Below, piece after piece: positions 40,794-50,439 of a stretch of 64,000 nucleotides of DNA. The notes under the pieces are model-generated. The model was not told the origin of the DNA. It was given only the letters and a program-made list of their open reading frames with translations, and searched no databases. This DNA comes from Frondihabitans sucicola. GTDB taxonomy: Bacteria > Actinomycetota > Actinomycetes > Actinomycetales > Microbacteriaceae. Position 1 is the stretch's first letter. The number at the start of each line of letters is the position of its first letter. The stretch lies in assembly GCF_030296615.1 (NCBI RefSeq), contig NZ_AP027732.1, positions 1,984,001 to 2,048,000 on the forward strand. The letters run 5' to 3'. A program made the translations under genes and the position numbers.

Positions 40794-41501
40794 ATGAATC
40801 CCTTCGACCTTCCTCCCGTCGCCGCTGCCCTCGACGGGCTCTACCACCTCGTGATGGCCCTCATCACGACGCTCGAGCCGTGGGCCGGTGCGTCCGCCGC
40901 GGCGCTGGCCATCGTCACGCTCACAGCGGCGGTGCGCCTGGTGCTCCTGCCGGTCGCCATCTCGCAGGTGCGAGCCGAGATCCAACGGCGCAGGATCGCG
41001 CCGCGCGTCGAAGCGCTCCGCACGCGTCACCGATCCGATCGCGAAGCCCTGACGAGGGCGCTCGGTCGGCTCTACACGTCCGAGAGGGTGTCGCCCGTCG
41101 CGGGCATCGGTCCGACGCTGCTTCAGGTGCCCGTCCTCGCCGGCGTCTACGCCCTGTTCTCGCACGCGACGATCGCCGGGCACGCCAACGCGCTGCTCGC
41201 CCACACCGTCTTCGGGGCTGCGCTCGGGGCGAACCTCGTGGCCGGGCTTCCTCATGTCGCTGCGTTCGTCGTGATCCTGCTGCTCCTCGCCGGCGTCGTC
41301 GAACTGACCCGCCGCGCCAACCTGCGCTTCGCGCCGCAGCCTGCGACCCCGGTTCCCGGAGCCGCCGCACTGGCCCGGGTGCTGCCGTTCGTGACCGTCG
41401 TGTTCGCCGCGCTCGCACCGTTCGCGGCGGCGCTCTATCTCGTGACGAGCGCCGCCTGGACCCTGGGGGAGCGCGCGATCCTGCGTCGTCGCCTCGCCTG
41501 A
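40794..41501 (+). CDS. YidC/Oxa1-type membrane insertase paralog
   Basis: This 235-residue protein has the YidC core: a first segment, the conserved AVRLVLLPVAISQVRAEIQR loop with its basic hairpin, then GPTLLQVPVLAGVYALFS and two final membrane segments. It lacks the long C-terminal tail of the main actinobacterial YidC and sits away from rpmH/rnpA, so it is probably an accessory insertase rather than the housekeeping one. Paired with the DUF6412-like gene. Confidence 0.85.
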   Translation: MNPFDLPPVAAALDGLYHLVMALITTLEPWAGASAAALAIVTLTAAVRLVLLPVAISQVRAEIQRRRIAPRVEALRTRHRSDREALTRALGRLYTSERVSPVAGIGPTLLQVPVLAGVYALFSHATIAGHANALLAHTVFGAALGANLVAGLPHVAAFVVILLLLAGVVELTRRANLRFAPQPATPVPGAAALARVLPFVTVVFAALAPFAAALYLVTSAAWTLGERAILRRRLA

Positions 41502-41512
41502 GCCCCCGGCGA

Positions 41513-41571
41513 ACGGGCGCTTTACGCAGAACAGGCGAACTAGTTCGCCCGTTCTGCGTAAAAGCGCCCGT
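41513..41571. terminator. Long near-perfect palindrome between convergent genes
   Basis: Arms 41513-41539 and 41544-41571 pair over about 27 bases around the centre CTAG. The left arm lacks one T and has one A-for-G change. It lies 11 bases after the yidC-paralog stop and before the end of the opposing YceI gene, so a bidirectional terminator is the simplest reading. Confidence 0.7.
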
Positions 41572-41633
41572 CCGCGGCGGGACGCACGAAGGGCCCGCGC
41601 CAGAGACGGCGCGGGCCCTTCGAGGAGCGGGTG

Positions 41634-42191
41634 CTACTTGGCGAGGACGAGCTGGATCTCGAAGTCGAGCGTGATCTCGTTGCCGAGCGTGAAGCCGCCG
41701 TTGTCGAGGGGCGCGTTGAACGACACGCCGTACTCGGTGCGGTCGATCTTGCCCTTGGCCGAGAAACCGGCCTTGGTCTGGCCGTAGCCGTCGGTGACGA
41801 TGCCGCCGAACTCCGCCTTCAACTGGACGGGCTTGGTGACGCCCTTGAGGGTCAGCTCGCCGTCGATGACGAGGTCGTCGCCCTTCTCGGTGATGGAGGT
41901 CGACCTGAAGACGGCCTTGGGGTGCGCCTCGGTGTTGAAGAAGTCGTCGGAGTGCAGGTGGCCGTCGCGGTCGGCGTTGCCGGTCGAGATCGACGCGATG
42001 TCGATGGTGGCCTCGACGGTCGAGTCGACGATCGAGTCGCCGGTCACGAGGGTGACGTCGAAGGAGCTGAACGAGCCCTTGACCTTGCTGATGGCGAGGT
42101 GGCGAACCGAGAAGGTGACCTCGGAGTGCACGGGGTCGATGCCCCAGGTGCCCGCGACGTAGCCCGGAATGGTTTCGGTGGTGATGGCCAT
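41634..42191 (-). CDS. YceI family lipid-binding protein
   Basis: This 185-residue protein has the YceI lipocalin-like barrel that binds long isoprenoid chains. Landmarks are GTWGIDPVHSEVTFSVRHL, the KVKGSFSSFD strand pair, SISTGNADRDGHLHSDDFF, HPKAVFRS and GELTLKGVTKPVQL. No signal peptide is present, so it is cytoplasmic, as in many actinobacterial members. The 140 bases upstream are AT-rich and probably hold its promoter. Confidence 0.93.
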   Translation of the reverse strand: MAITTETIPGYVAGTWGIDPVHSEVTFSVRHLAISKVKGSFSSFDVTLVTGDSIVDSTVEATIDIASISTGNADRDGHLHSDDFFNTEAHPKAVFRSTSITEKGDDLVIDGELTLKGVTKPVQLKAEFGGIVTDGYGQTKAGFSAKGKIDRTEYGVSFNAPLDNGGFTLGNEITLDFEIQLVLAK

Positions 42192-42331
42192 GGTTGTTCT
42201 CCCAAAGTTCGGTGATGGTCGGTGTCAGATCGATGACATGACATCGACCTACGGATAGATGCAATCGTATCTACTCGCGGGGTATTCCCGGACACGCGTA
42301 AAGTAATACGGCGTTAACGGACGGCGCTCGC

Positions 42332-43336
42332 TCAGGCGGGACGTGACTCCGGAGAGACCGTCTTCGCAGGATCCCGTTCGGCCAGGTGACCGATGGCGGC
42401 GTCGACTCTCCCAAGCGCATCCGCGGGCAGCGTCACCCCGGCCGCCTTGACGTTGTCGTACACCTGCGCGGGGCGTGAGGCACCGATGATGGCCGACGCG
42501 ACGTTCTTGTTCTGCAGCACCCACGCGACCGCGAGCTGCGCCATCGAGAGACCGAGATCGGCGGCGACCGGCTCCAGGTCCGCGACACCGGTCAGGATCT
42601 CGTCGCGAAGGAACCGCTTGATCGTGTTGACGCCGCCCTTCTCGTCGGTGGCCCTCGATCCGGCCGGCACCGGCTGCCCCGCCTTGTACTTGCCGGTCAG
42701 CACGCCCTGGGCGATGGGGGACCAGACGATCTGCGAGATGCCGTATTGCTGGCTGGCGGGGACGACCTCCTGCTCGATGACCCGCCACAGCATCGAGTAC
42801 TGCGGCTGATTCGAGATGAGCTGGATCCCGAGCTTCTGGGCCAGGTCGTGGCCGGCCTTCAGCTGCTCGGCGTTCCACTCGGACACGCCGATGTAGAGGG
42901 CCTTGCCCTGGCGGACCACGTCGGCGAACGCCTGCATGGTCTCTTCGAGGGGCGTCTCGCTGTCGTAGCGGTGCGCCTGGTAGAGGTCGACGTAGTCCGT
43001 TCCGAGTCGGCTGAGCGACCCGTCGATCGACGCGAGGATGTGCTTGCGGCTCAGCCCCACGTCGTTGTGTCCGCGGGGGCCGGTCGGCCAGTAGACCTTC
43101 GTGAAGATCTCGAGGGACTCGCGCCGCTGGCCCCGAAGGGCATCGCCGAGCACCTTCTCGGCGGCCGTGTTGGCGTACGCGTCTGCGGTGTCGAACGTCG
43201 AGATGCCGGAGTCGAGAGCGGCGTGGACACAAGCGGTGGCGGCGTCGTTCTCGACCTGGGACGCGTGCGTCAGCCAGTTGCCGTAGGTGAGCTCCGAGAC
43301 CTTGAGGCCCGAATTGCCGAGGTATCTGAATTCCAT
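42332..43336 (-). CDS. Aldo/keto reductase
   Basis: This 334-residue NADPH-dependent oxidoreductase has the AKR barrel. MEFRYLGNSGLKVSELTYGN opens it; the catalytic tetrad region shows FDTADAYANT (D49, Y54), IFTKVYW (K80) and YQAHRYD. The cofactor site VLQNKNVASAIIGASRPAQV is near the end. Its sequence is closest in style to the Kv-beta/YghZ group. ATG 43336 follows GAGGAC. Divergent from the GT2 gene. Confidence 0.93.
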   Translation of the reverse strand: MEFRYLGNSGLKVSELTYGNWLTHASQVENDAATACVHAALDSGISTFDTADAYANTAAEKVLGDALRGQRRESLEIFTKVYWPTGPRGHNDVGLSRKHILASIDGSLSRLGTDYVDLYQAHRYDSETPLEETMQAFADVVRQGKALYIGVSEWNAEQLKAGHDLAQKLGIQLISNQPQYSMLWRVIEQEVVPASQQYGISQIVWSPIAQGVLTGKYKAGQPVPAGSRATDEKGGVNTIKRFLRDEILTGVADLEPVAADLGLSMAQLAVAWVLQNKNVASAIIGASRPAQVYDNVKAAGVTLPADALGRVDAAIGHLAERDPAKTVSPESRPA

Positions 43337-43460
43337 GTCCTCACGCTACCGAGGCCCCGCCTGGCCCGCTATGTGAACAGCATGTGTCGGAACCCTGGCA
43401 ATTGGGAGAAATTGCTGTCCCCCTCCCAAACCCCCACCCGCTGGCCCCCGAACGAGTCAC

Positions 43461-44974
43461 ATGACCTCGACTGACCCGAATCAAGCGACGTCCTTCGCTG
43501 CCGCTGGGGATCCCGCCCCACTGCTCACCCCGCAGGCACCGCAGAACGGTACCTTCGTCCCGAACCGGGGCGTCTCCACCACAGACGCCGGTTCCGCCTT
43601 CGGCCTCCACTTCCCGGCGTGGTCCCTCGCCGAATGGGTGGGGTACTCCGCTCTCGTCATCGTCTCCATCCTGCTCACCGCCGTCGCGGTGTCGACCCTC
43701 TGGTGGATGCTCCACGCCTGGCGCTCCAAGGACAACCTCAAGGGCACGTCGTTCAGCGACACGCCCCTGGCCGCTCGGCACACCTTCACCCTGCTCGTGC
43801 CGGGCCGCCACGAAGAGGAGGTCATGGGCCAGACCCTCGACCGGCTCGCCCTGCAGGATCATCCCGACTTCGAGATCATCGCGATCGTCGGGCACGACGA
43901 CCCGGGCACCGAGAAGGTCGCCAGGGACGCCGCCGCGCGGCACCCCGACCTGATCCGGGTGGTCGTCGACGACTCGGTTCCCAAGAACAAGCCGAAGGCC
44001 CTCAACCTGGCTCTCCAGACGGCGAAGGGCGAGATCGTCGGCGTGTTCGACGCCGAGGACGAGGTGCACCCCCGGCTGCTCACGCTGGTCGACTCGAAGT
44101 TCTCCGAGACGAACGCCGACGTGGTCCAGGGCGGCGTGCAGCTGATGAACTTCCAGTCGTCGTGGTGGAGCCTCCGCAACGTGCTCGAGTACTACTTCTG
44201 GTTCCGCTCGCGCCTGCACTTCCACGCGAAGTCCAAGTTCATCCCGCTCGGTGGCAACACCGTGTTCGTAACCAAGCGGTGGCTCGACTGGTCGGAGGGC
44301 TGGGACGCCGGATGCCTCGCCGAAGACTGCGAGCTCGGCGTCCGGCTCTCGAGCGCGGGGGCCAACGTCGTCGTCGCGTACAGCCCCGAGGTCGTCACCC
44401 GCGAGGAGACCCCGGCTCGTTCACGTCGCTGCTCAAGCAGCGCACCCGCTGGAACCAGGGCTTCATGCAGGTCCTCGGCAAGGGCGAGTGGAAGCAGCTC
44501 CCGACCGTCAAGCAGCGCTTCTACGCCCGCTACCTGCTGACGATGCCGTTCATCCAGGCGATCACCGGCCTGCTCATCCCGATCTCGGTGATCCTGATCT
44601 TCACGATCAAGGTCCCGACGGGCATCGCCCTCATCACGTTCATCCCCGTCGCGCCGACCCTGGTGCTGCTCGCTGTGGAGATCACAGGCCTCGCCGAATT
44701 CGGCCGGACCTACGGGACGAAGGTGCGAGCCCTCGACTACTTCCGCCTGATCTGGGGGCTCATCCCGTATCAGATCTTCCTCGCGCTGGGCGCCGTGCGC
44801 GCCGTCTACCGCCAGCTGCGCGGCCAGAACGCGTGGGAGAAGACGGAGCACACCGGAGCCCACCGCGACGCCGAGGCGCCTCTCTCCACCGACACGAACG
44901 TCATCCCGATCGGCTCCGCCCGCCAAGGTCAGCCCGAACCCGCCTACCTCATGGCATCCGGAGATGAGCGATGA
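43461..44974 (+). CDS. Processive family 2 glycosyltransferase (cellulose-synthase-like), frame broken
   Basis: About 504 residues after repair. One N-terminal membrane segment (YSALVIVSILLTAVAVSTLW) precedes a GT-A domain with FTLLVPGRHEEEVMGQTLDR, DAEDEVHP (metal-binding DxD-type), CLAEDCELGVRL (catalytic acid region) and QRTRW, the QxxRW motif of processive synthases. C-terminal membrane segments follow (LLTMPFIQAITGLLIPISVI). The break is at the C4 run 44410-44413, between VVTREET and GSFTSLLK. It probably makes and extrudes a beta-linked polysaccharide. It overlaps the next gene by four bases. Confidence 0.9.
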
Positions 44975-46962
44975 CCGCGACGATCGAACGTCCCGTCGAG
45001 AAAACCCCGCCGCGTTCGCCGCAGACGCCCGACATCCAGCCGCCGGCCGGGCAGGAGCGCAGCTCGTGGCTCCGTCGGCACGGCACCACCCTGATGTTCC
45101 TCGTGCCGGTGCTGGCGATCGTCGGCGTCGTGCAGCGCATCAACATGACCGGTTCGCCGCAGCGCATCGACGACGAGGGAACGTACACGGCCCAGGCCTG
45201 GTCCATCGGCAACCTCGGCGAGCTCACGCATTACACCTACTGGTACGACCACCCGCCGCTCGGCTGGATCCAGATCGCCGGCTACACCGGCCTGACCGGA
45301 GCGTTCGGCCGCTACGCCCAGGCCGTCATGGCCGGGCGTGAGGCGATGATCTTCTTCGCTCTCGTCTCGGTTCTGCTCGTCTGGCTGCTGGCCCGGCGCA
45401 TGGACCTGAGCCGACCGGCCGCCGCTGTCGCAGCCCTCGTGTTCGGCATCTCGCCCCTGGCCGTCCAGTTCCACCGCACCGTCTACCTCGACAACGTGGC
45501 GGTGCCGTGGCTCCTGCTCGCCTTCCTGCTCGCGCTGAGTCGGAAGAACCAGCTCGCAGGTTTCATCGGGGCCTCGTTCGCCTTCGGCATCGCGGTGCTC
45601 TCCAAGGAGACGTTCCTCCTGGCCCTGCCCTTCCTCGCGTGGGTCATGATCCGCAACTCGGAGAAGTCGACGCGCCGGTACACCCTGGCGACGTCCGGGG
45701 CGATCCTGGCGCTCGTCGGTCTCAGCTACGTCGTGTTCGCCGCCGTGCGCGGGGAACTCGTCCCCGGCAAGGGCCACACGAGCCTGATCAGCGGGCTCAC
45801 CTTCCAGCTCGGGACGCGGACCGCGAGCGGCTCGATCTTCGACAGCCGGAGCCTGTTCTTCAAGGTCGTCGATCAGTGGTGGAACCTCGACCAGGTGTTC
45901 ATCGTGATGACCGTCGTCGCCGCGATCGTCGCCCTGTTCCTCAAGCGGCTGCGCCCGCTGGCCGTGCTGGTGCTGTTCGCGGTGGCCATCATGTTCCGAC
46001 CGAACAGCTACGTGCCGGTGCCCTACGTCATCATGCTGCTCCCGTTCGGCGCGCTTCTGATCGCCGGTGTCGGCGACACCGCCGTGAAGGCGTACCGAGC
46101 CCGTCGCGCCGGCCGGATGACCACGTCGCTGAGTCGGGTCGGAGCCACGGCGTGGCTGGTCGTCTCGGCGCTCGCCGTCGCCGCGATCGTCCCGCTCTGG
46201 ACGGTCCAGCTCCGAGGCTTCCTGCAGACCGACCTCGACGCTCCGATGGTCAGCGCCGAGCAGTGGGTGGACGACAACGTGCCGCACGACTCGCGTCTGC
46301 TCGTCGACGACTCCATGTGGGTCGACCTCGTGAAGGACGGTTTCGCCCGCGACAACGTCATCTGGTTCTACAAGATCGACACGGACGGCGCCGTCGAGGC
46401 GCAGTCGCCGAACGGCTGGAAGGACAGCGACTACATCGTCACGACCGACTCGGTGCGGACCTCCGCCGGGGGCAGCAAGCAGGTCCAGGACGCTCTGAAG
46501 AACTCGACCGTGGTCGCCACCTTCGGTTCGGCCAACCAGATGGTCGACGTCCGCCAGATCCACCCGCAGGGAGAGGCCGCGGCCAAGACCGCGGCGACGA
46601 AGGAGAAGGCGGCGCTGACCACGGCGGGCCTCCAGCTTTCGCAGAACCCCGACCTCACCGGCTCGGCGGCACTCAAGAAGCAGCTCGCGGCCGGCCAGCT
46701 CAACGCTCGGGCGAGTGTCGTTCTCGGGCAACTACTTGCCACCGGCCCCGTCTCGGTCAAGGATCTGAAACCACTCCCCGGAGAGAACGGGCTGGCCTTC
46801 CGTCAGCTGGTCGTCACGAAGAGCGCCGGCGAACCCGGTGCCCAGCTCACGACCTGGCTGAAGTCGGTCGGCTCGACCTACGCCCCGTCGACGGTCACCC
46901 AGGCCGGCGGCACCACCACGATCGTCTTCCCGGCGATCGAGCGGAACGGGCTGGTGGGCTGA
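44971..46962 (+). CDS. PMT/ArnT-like family 39-type membrane glycosyltransferase
   Basis: 663 residues, intact. About ten membrane segments in the first 410 residues are followed by a 250-residue extracytoplasmic domain. The acidic pair in QRIDDEGTYTAQAWS and the downstream HPPLGWIQIAGY match the GT-C (PMT/ArnT) active-site layout, which uses polyprenyl-phosphate sugars. It is translationally coupled to the GT2 gene by an ATGA overlap, so it probably decorates or transfers onto the polymer made by GT2, or onto a partner protein. Confidence 0.85.
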   Translation: MTATIERPVEKTPPRSPQTPDIQPPAGQERSSWLRRHGTTLMFLVPVLAIVGVVQRINMTGSPQRIDDEGTYTAQAWSIGNLGELTHYTYWYDHPPLGWIQIAGYTGLTGAFGRYAQAVMAGREAMIFFALVSVLLVWLLARRMDLSRPAAAVAALVFGISPLAVQFHRTVYLDNVAVPWLLLAFLLALSRKNQLAGFIGASFAFGIAVLSKETFLLALPFLAWVMIRNSEKSTRRYTLATSGAILALVGLSYVVFAAVRGELVPGKGHTSLISGLTFQLGTRTASGSIFDSRSLFFKVVDQWWNLDQVFIVMTVVAAIVALFLKRLRPLAVLVLFAVAIMFRPNSYVPVPYVIMLLPFGALLIAGVGDTAVKAYRARRAGRMTTSLSRVGATAWLVVSALAVAAIVPLWTVQLRGFLQTDLDAPMVSAEQWVDDNVPHDSRLLVDDSMWVDLVKDGFARDNVIWFYKIDTDGAVEAQSPNGWKDSDYIVTTDSVRTSAGGSKQVQDALKNSTVVATFGSANQMVDVRQIHPQGEAAAKTAATKEKAALTTAGLQLSQNPDLTGSAALKKQLAAGQLNARASVVLGQLLATGPVSVKDLKPLPGENGLAFRQLVVTKSAGEPGAQLTTWLKSVGSTYAPSTVTQAGGTTTIVFPAIERNGLVG

Positions 46963-46988
46963 CGCCCACCGCGCCCCGCTGCGCCCAC

Positions 46989-47018
46989 CCGAAACACCCG
47001 AACCCGAAACACCCGAAC
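46989..47018 (+). repeat. Two exact 15-base tandem copies
   Basis: CCGAAACACCCGAAC occurs twice in direct succession (46989-47003 and 47004-47018) in the short gap between the GT39-like and DUF4397 genes. It is non-coding. A slippage duplication is the likeliest origin; a role as an upstream leader element is possible. Confidence 0.7.
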
Positions 47019-47060
47019 CGGCGCCACTGAGAAGTGCCGCCCGCACGGAAAGGAACCACC

Positions 47061-47912
47061 ATGGCTTCCGCCATCGAAACCCGAACCACCCGCCGGCCCG
47101 TCCCGAAGCGCCTCGCGATCCTGCTCGCCGTCGTCGCTGCCGCGATCCTGGCGCTCGGCGCCGCGTTCTTCCAAGCACCCGCCGCGAACGCCGCAGGATC
47201 CGCCACCGGCTGGGTGCGCGTCGGTCACCTCTCGCCCGACACCAAGAGCGTCGACGTGCGCCTCACCTCGCTCAAGGGCGGCCAGGTCGTCTACGAACTC
47301 GACAACGTCACCTACGGGCAGGTCAGCTCCTACAAGCAGCTGCCCGTCGGCACCTACTCGGTCTCGATGACGTCGGCCGGTGCGTCGGCCACGTCGAAGC
47401 CCGTGATCAGCGCCTCGATCACCGTCGCCTCGGGCAAACCGATCACCGTCGTCGCCTACGGCAAGAACGCCGATCTCAAGACGACCGTCTTCGAGGACGA
47501 CCTCACGAAGCCCGCGGCCGATACGGCGCGCATCCGACTCGTGCAGGCCGCCACCGTGTCGAAGTCGGTCAGCGTCGCCACCTCCACCGGCACCTGGGTC
47601 GCCCAGAACGCCCCCTACGGAAGCGCCTCCGGCTACGCGTCGGTCGGGGCCGGCAAGTGGACCCTCGACCTCACCGGCAAGAAGAAGGCCGCCACGGCGA
47701 CCGCCAGCGTCAACCTCGCCTCGGGCAGCATCAACACCCTCTTCGTCCTCGACAACGCCAAGGGCGGCATCACGATCGTTCCGGCCGTCGACAGCGCCGC
47801 AACGACCACCACGCCCAAGGGCGGCGTCCAGACGGGCGGCGGCTACGAGGCCACTCACGAAGCACCGACGTTCTTCGGCGGATTCCGCACCTTCGCCGAG
47901 GCGAACCACTAG
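47061..47912 (+). CDS. Secreted DUF4397 domain protein
   Basis: About 283 residues from ATG 47061 (AAGGAA site). An N-terminal signal peptide (KRLAILLAVVAAAILALGAA ending near APAANAAG) is followed by two DUF4397 beta-sandwich repeats: VRVGHLSPDTKSVDVRL and a second beginning RIRLVQAATVSKSVSVA. A glycine-rich tail follows (KGGVQTGGGYEATHEAPTFF). No LPXTG-type sorting signal is obvious. The domain is thought to sit on the cell surface; here it could bind or anchor the polymer. It lies 7 bases before the GH8 gene. Confidence 0.85.
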   Translation: MASAIETRTTRRPVPKRLAILLAVVAAAILALGAAFFQAPAANAAGSATGWVRVGHLSPDTKSVDVRLTSLKGGQVVYELDNVTYGQVSSYKQLPVGTYSVSMTSAGASATSKPVISASITVASGKPITVVAYGKNADLKTTVFEDDLTKPAADTARIRLVQAATVSKSVSVATSTGTWVAQNAPYGSASGYASVGAGKWTLDLTGKKKAATATASVNLASGSINTLFVLDNAKGGITIVPAVDSAATTTTPKGGVQTGGGYEATHEAPTFFGGFRTFAEANH

Positions 47913-47919
47913 GGGCCGC

Positions 47920-49109
47920 GTGGCAGCCAGGACACGAGCCCTCGTCGCCTCCGGGGTGGTGCTGGCCGTCCTCGTGACGGCCGGCATCGCCACCCTGGCG
48001 GTCGGCGGCCTCCCGTCCGGATCGTCGGCGGAGACGCCCTCGACCAGTTCGGCGACGACCACCGCGGGAGCCACTTCGCCGCGATCGGCCACGACGATCG
48101 GGAAGGCTTTCCTCAGCGACTACGTCGACCACGACGGTGCCGACGCGGGACGCGTCATCCGGCGAGACCAGGGCGGCGACACCGTCAGCGAAGGGCAGGC
48201 CTACGGGCTGCTCGTCGCGGCCGGCGTCGGCGATCGGAAGACCTTCGCCGAGATCTGGTCGTGGACGAAGACGAACCTCGAGCGCCCCGACGGCCTCCTC
48301 GCCTGGCGCTGGGACAAGGGGAAGGTCGTCGACGACATGCCGGCGTCCGACGCCGACCTCGACACGGCACGGGCGCTCGTCCTGGCCGGCAAGACGTTCG
48401 ACGATCCGGCCTACACGGCCGCCGGATCCACGCTGGGAGGCCACATCCTCGATCATCTGACCGAGGAGACCCCGGACGGCAGGATCCTGCTCCCGGGGCC
48501 GTGGGCGTCCGGGCCCGGCCCGTGGTCGTACAACCCGTCGTACGCGGCTCCCGCCACGTTCGCCCTGATGGCGAGCACGACGAAGGACTCCCGCTGGAAG
48601 GAGCTCGAGACCGGCTCGCGGGCCGTCACCCAGAAGATCCTGCAGGCGTCCGCTCTCCCGAGCGACTGGGCGCAGGTCAGGACCGACGGCTCGGTGGTGC
48701 CGCTCCCGAGTGCGACGGGCACGGCCGGAACCGTGCAGTACGGCTACGACGCCGGGCGCCTGGCCGTCCGCTACGCCGAATCGTGTTCAGCGAGCGACGT
48801 GGCCCTCGCCGCGAAGCTCGCCGCACCGCTCGCCGACAAGAACCCGCTGCCCATGCAGCTCGACCTGGGCGGGACTGCCATGAACACCGACCAGAGCCCG
48901 CTCGGCTACGTCGCGCGAGCCGCAGCCCGGGCGGCTGCCGGACAACAGGGGGCGCCACCTCCGACCTCCGGATCGCCGACGACCTGGCACGGTCGACTCC
49001 CACGTACTACGGGTCCGCCTGGGACGCCCTCGGCGCCCTGCACCTCGAGACGGGCGCCCTGGGATCCTGCTCGCCCCTCGCCTCGGCGTCGCCTTCGAAA
49101 GGACAGTGA
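47920..49109 (+). CDS. Secreted glycoside hydrolase family 8 (endoglucanase-like), frame broken
   Basis: About 396 residues after repair, from GTG 47920. A hydrophobic signal segment (ALVASGVVLAVLVTAGIATL) leads to a Ser/Thr linker. The GH8 catalytic acid is in TVSEGQAYGLLVA (E91) and the base/substrate aspartates in ASDADLDTARALV (D146 region), followed by WASGPGPWSYNPSYAAPATF. The break is at the G5 run 48948-48952; the other frame closes the protein with RIADDLARSTPTYYGSAWDA. GH8 enzymes are standard partners of cellulose synthases, which supports the reading of the upstream GT2. Confidence 0.9.
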
Positions 49110-49110
49110 C

Positions 49111-49757
49111 ATGGTCTCCCGCTTCAGGGCCGCCCTCGCGGTCACGGCCGTCGCCGCCCTCGCTGTGGCCGGGCTGGCCGGCTGCTCCGGCAGCTCGGGG
49201 ACGGCGGCAGGGCCGACCGCGACGGCGACGGCCACGCCTCACCCCGGTGCAGCGGGGGCGATCCAGGATCCCGACACCGAATCGCTCTCGTACACGCCGG
49301 CGGCGGGGACTACCCCACGCGGATCGCGATCCCGGCGATCGACGTCGACAGCGGGCTCGAGCACCTCGCGATCGGCGCTCAGGGCGAGCTCGATCCGCCC
49401 GACGCGGCCATGAGCGCCGGCTGGTACGCCAAGGGCGTCGTACCCGGAGGCGTCGGACCGGCGATCATCGCGGGCCACATCGACTCCGCAACCGGCCCCG
49501 GCGTCTTCCTCCACCTCAACCGCCTGGCCGCCGGCGATCGGGTCACGGTCACGATGAAGTCGGGCGTCGTCGAGACCTGGCAGGTGACCGGCTCCGACCA
49601 GTCGCCGAAGAGCAACTTCCCGACCAGCAGCGTCTACGGGACCACCCCCACGCCGGCGCTGCGACTGATCACCTGCCAGGGCACCTTCAATCCGGCCATC
49701 GGCCACTACGACGACAACCTCATCGTCTTCGCCGACCTCGTGTCGGTGAAGGGCTGA
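49111..49757 (+). CDS. Lipoprotein-like class E/F sortase, frame broken
   Basis: About 215 residues after repair, from ATG 49111, one base after the GH8 stop. The N-terminal AVAALAVAGLAGC has a lipobox (LAGC), so the protein should be lipid-anchored. The break is at the G4 run 49305-49308. The sortase core reads RIAIPAIDVDSGLEHLAIG, IAGHIDSATGPGVF (His codon 49476-49478) and LRLITCQGTF (Cys codon 49674-49676). No Arg follows the Cys; the usual YRDN-type position reads HYDDN. It may attach a protein to the surface in the context of the polysaccharide locus, or be inactive. Confidence 0.85.
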
Positions 49758-49780
49758 GCGAGCGCCGTACTCTGGGTCTC

Positions 49781-50439
49781 GTGTATCGCTTTCTTCGCGC
49801 GCTCATCGTGCGTCCCGTCATCCTCGGCTGGTTTCGCGTTCGCGTGACGGGGCTGGAGAACGTGCCGCGCCGAGGCCCCGTGATCCTGGCCAGCAATCAC
49901 CTGGCCTTCATCGACTCGATCTTCCTTCCCGCCGTCGTGAAGCGTCGCATGACCTACCTCGTCGCGAGCACGTACTACGAGAAATCAGGTGCGCTCGGCC
50001 GGTTGATGGGCTGGTTCCTCACGCAGGTCGGACAGCTGCCCCTCGATCGCTCGGGTGGCTCCGCCTCGAAGGTCGCTCTCGAGACCGGGCTCCAGGTGCT
50101 CTCGGAGAACGGCCTGATCGGCATCTACCCCGAGGGCACTCGCTCGAAGGACGGCAAGATGCATCGCGGCCGCACCGGCGTCGCCCGGCTGGTCCTGGCC
50201 TCCGGCGTGCCCGTCGTCCCCATCGCGCTCGCCGGAACGGATCACCTCTTCGGCCGGGGAAGCGCCTGCCGCGTCGATCGGTGGTCACGATCCACTTCGG
50301 CCGCCCGCTCACCTTCGAGACCGTCGAGGGCGATTACGACGCCCGCCGTCTCCGCGCCGTCACCGACGAGATCATGCACACGATCCGCGGCATGACCGAC
50401 CAGGAGTACGTCGACGCCTACGCCGCGACACGCAACTAG
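49781..50439 (+). CDS. 1-acyl-glycerol-3-phosphate acyltransferase family (PlsC-like), frame broken
   Basis: About 219 residues after repair, from GTG 49781. The acyltransferase motifs are NHLAFIDS (NHxxxxD with the catalytic His-Asp), PLDRSGGSASKVALETGLQV, the substrate-binding IGIYPEGTRSKDG and VPVVPIALAGTD. The frame breaks at the G4 run 50256-50259; the other frame gives RLPRRSVVTIHFGRPLTF and ends at TAG 50439. It acylates lysophosphatidate or a related acceptor at the inner membrane. It follows the sortase gene after 23 bases but probably serves general lipid synthesis. Confidence 0.9.

Noticed and set aside
44380..44430. Programmed ribosomal frameshifting in the GT2 and other broken genes
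   Set aside because: There is no slippery heptamer with stimulatory structure common to the sites, and the affected genes share no function. Error in homopolymer runs explains all of them.
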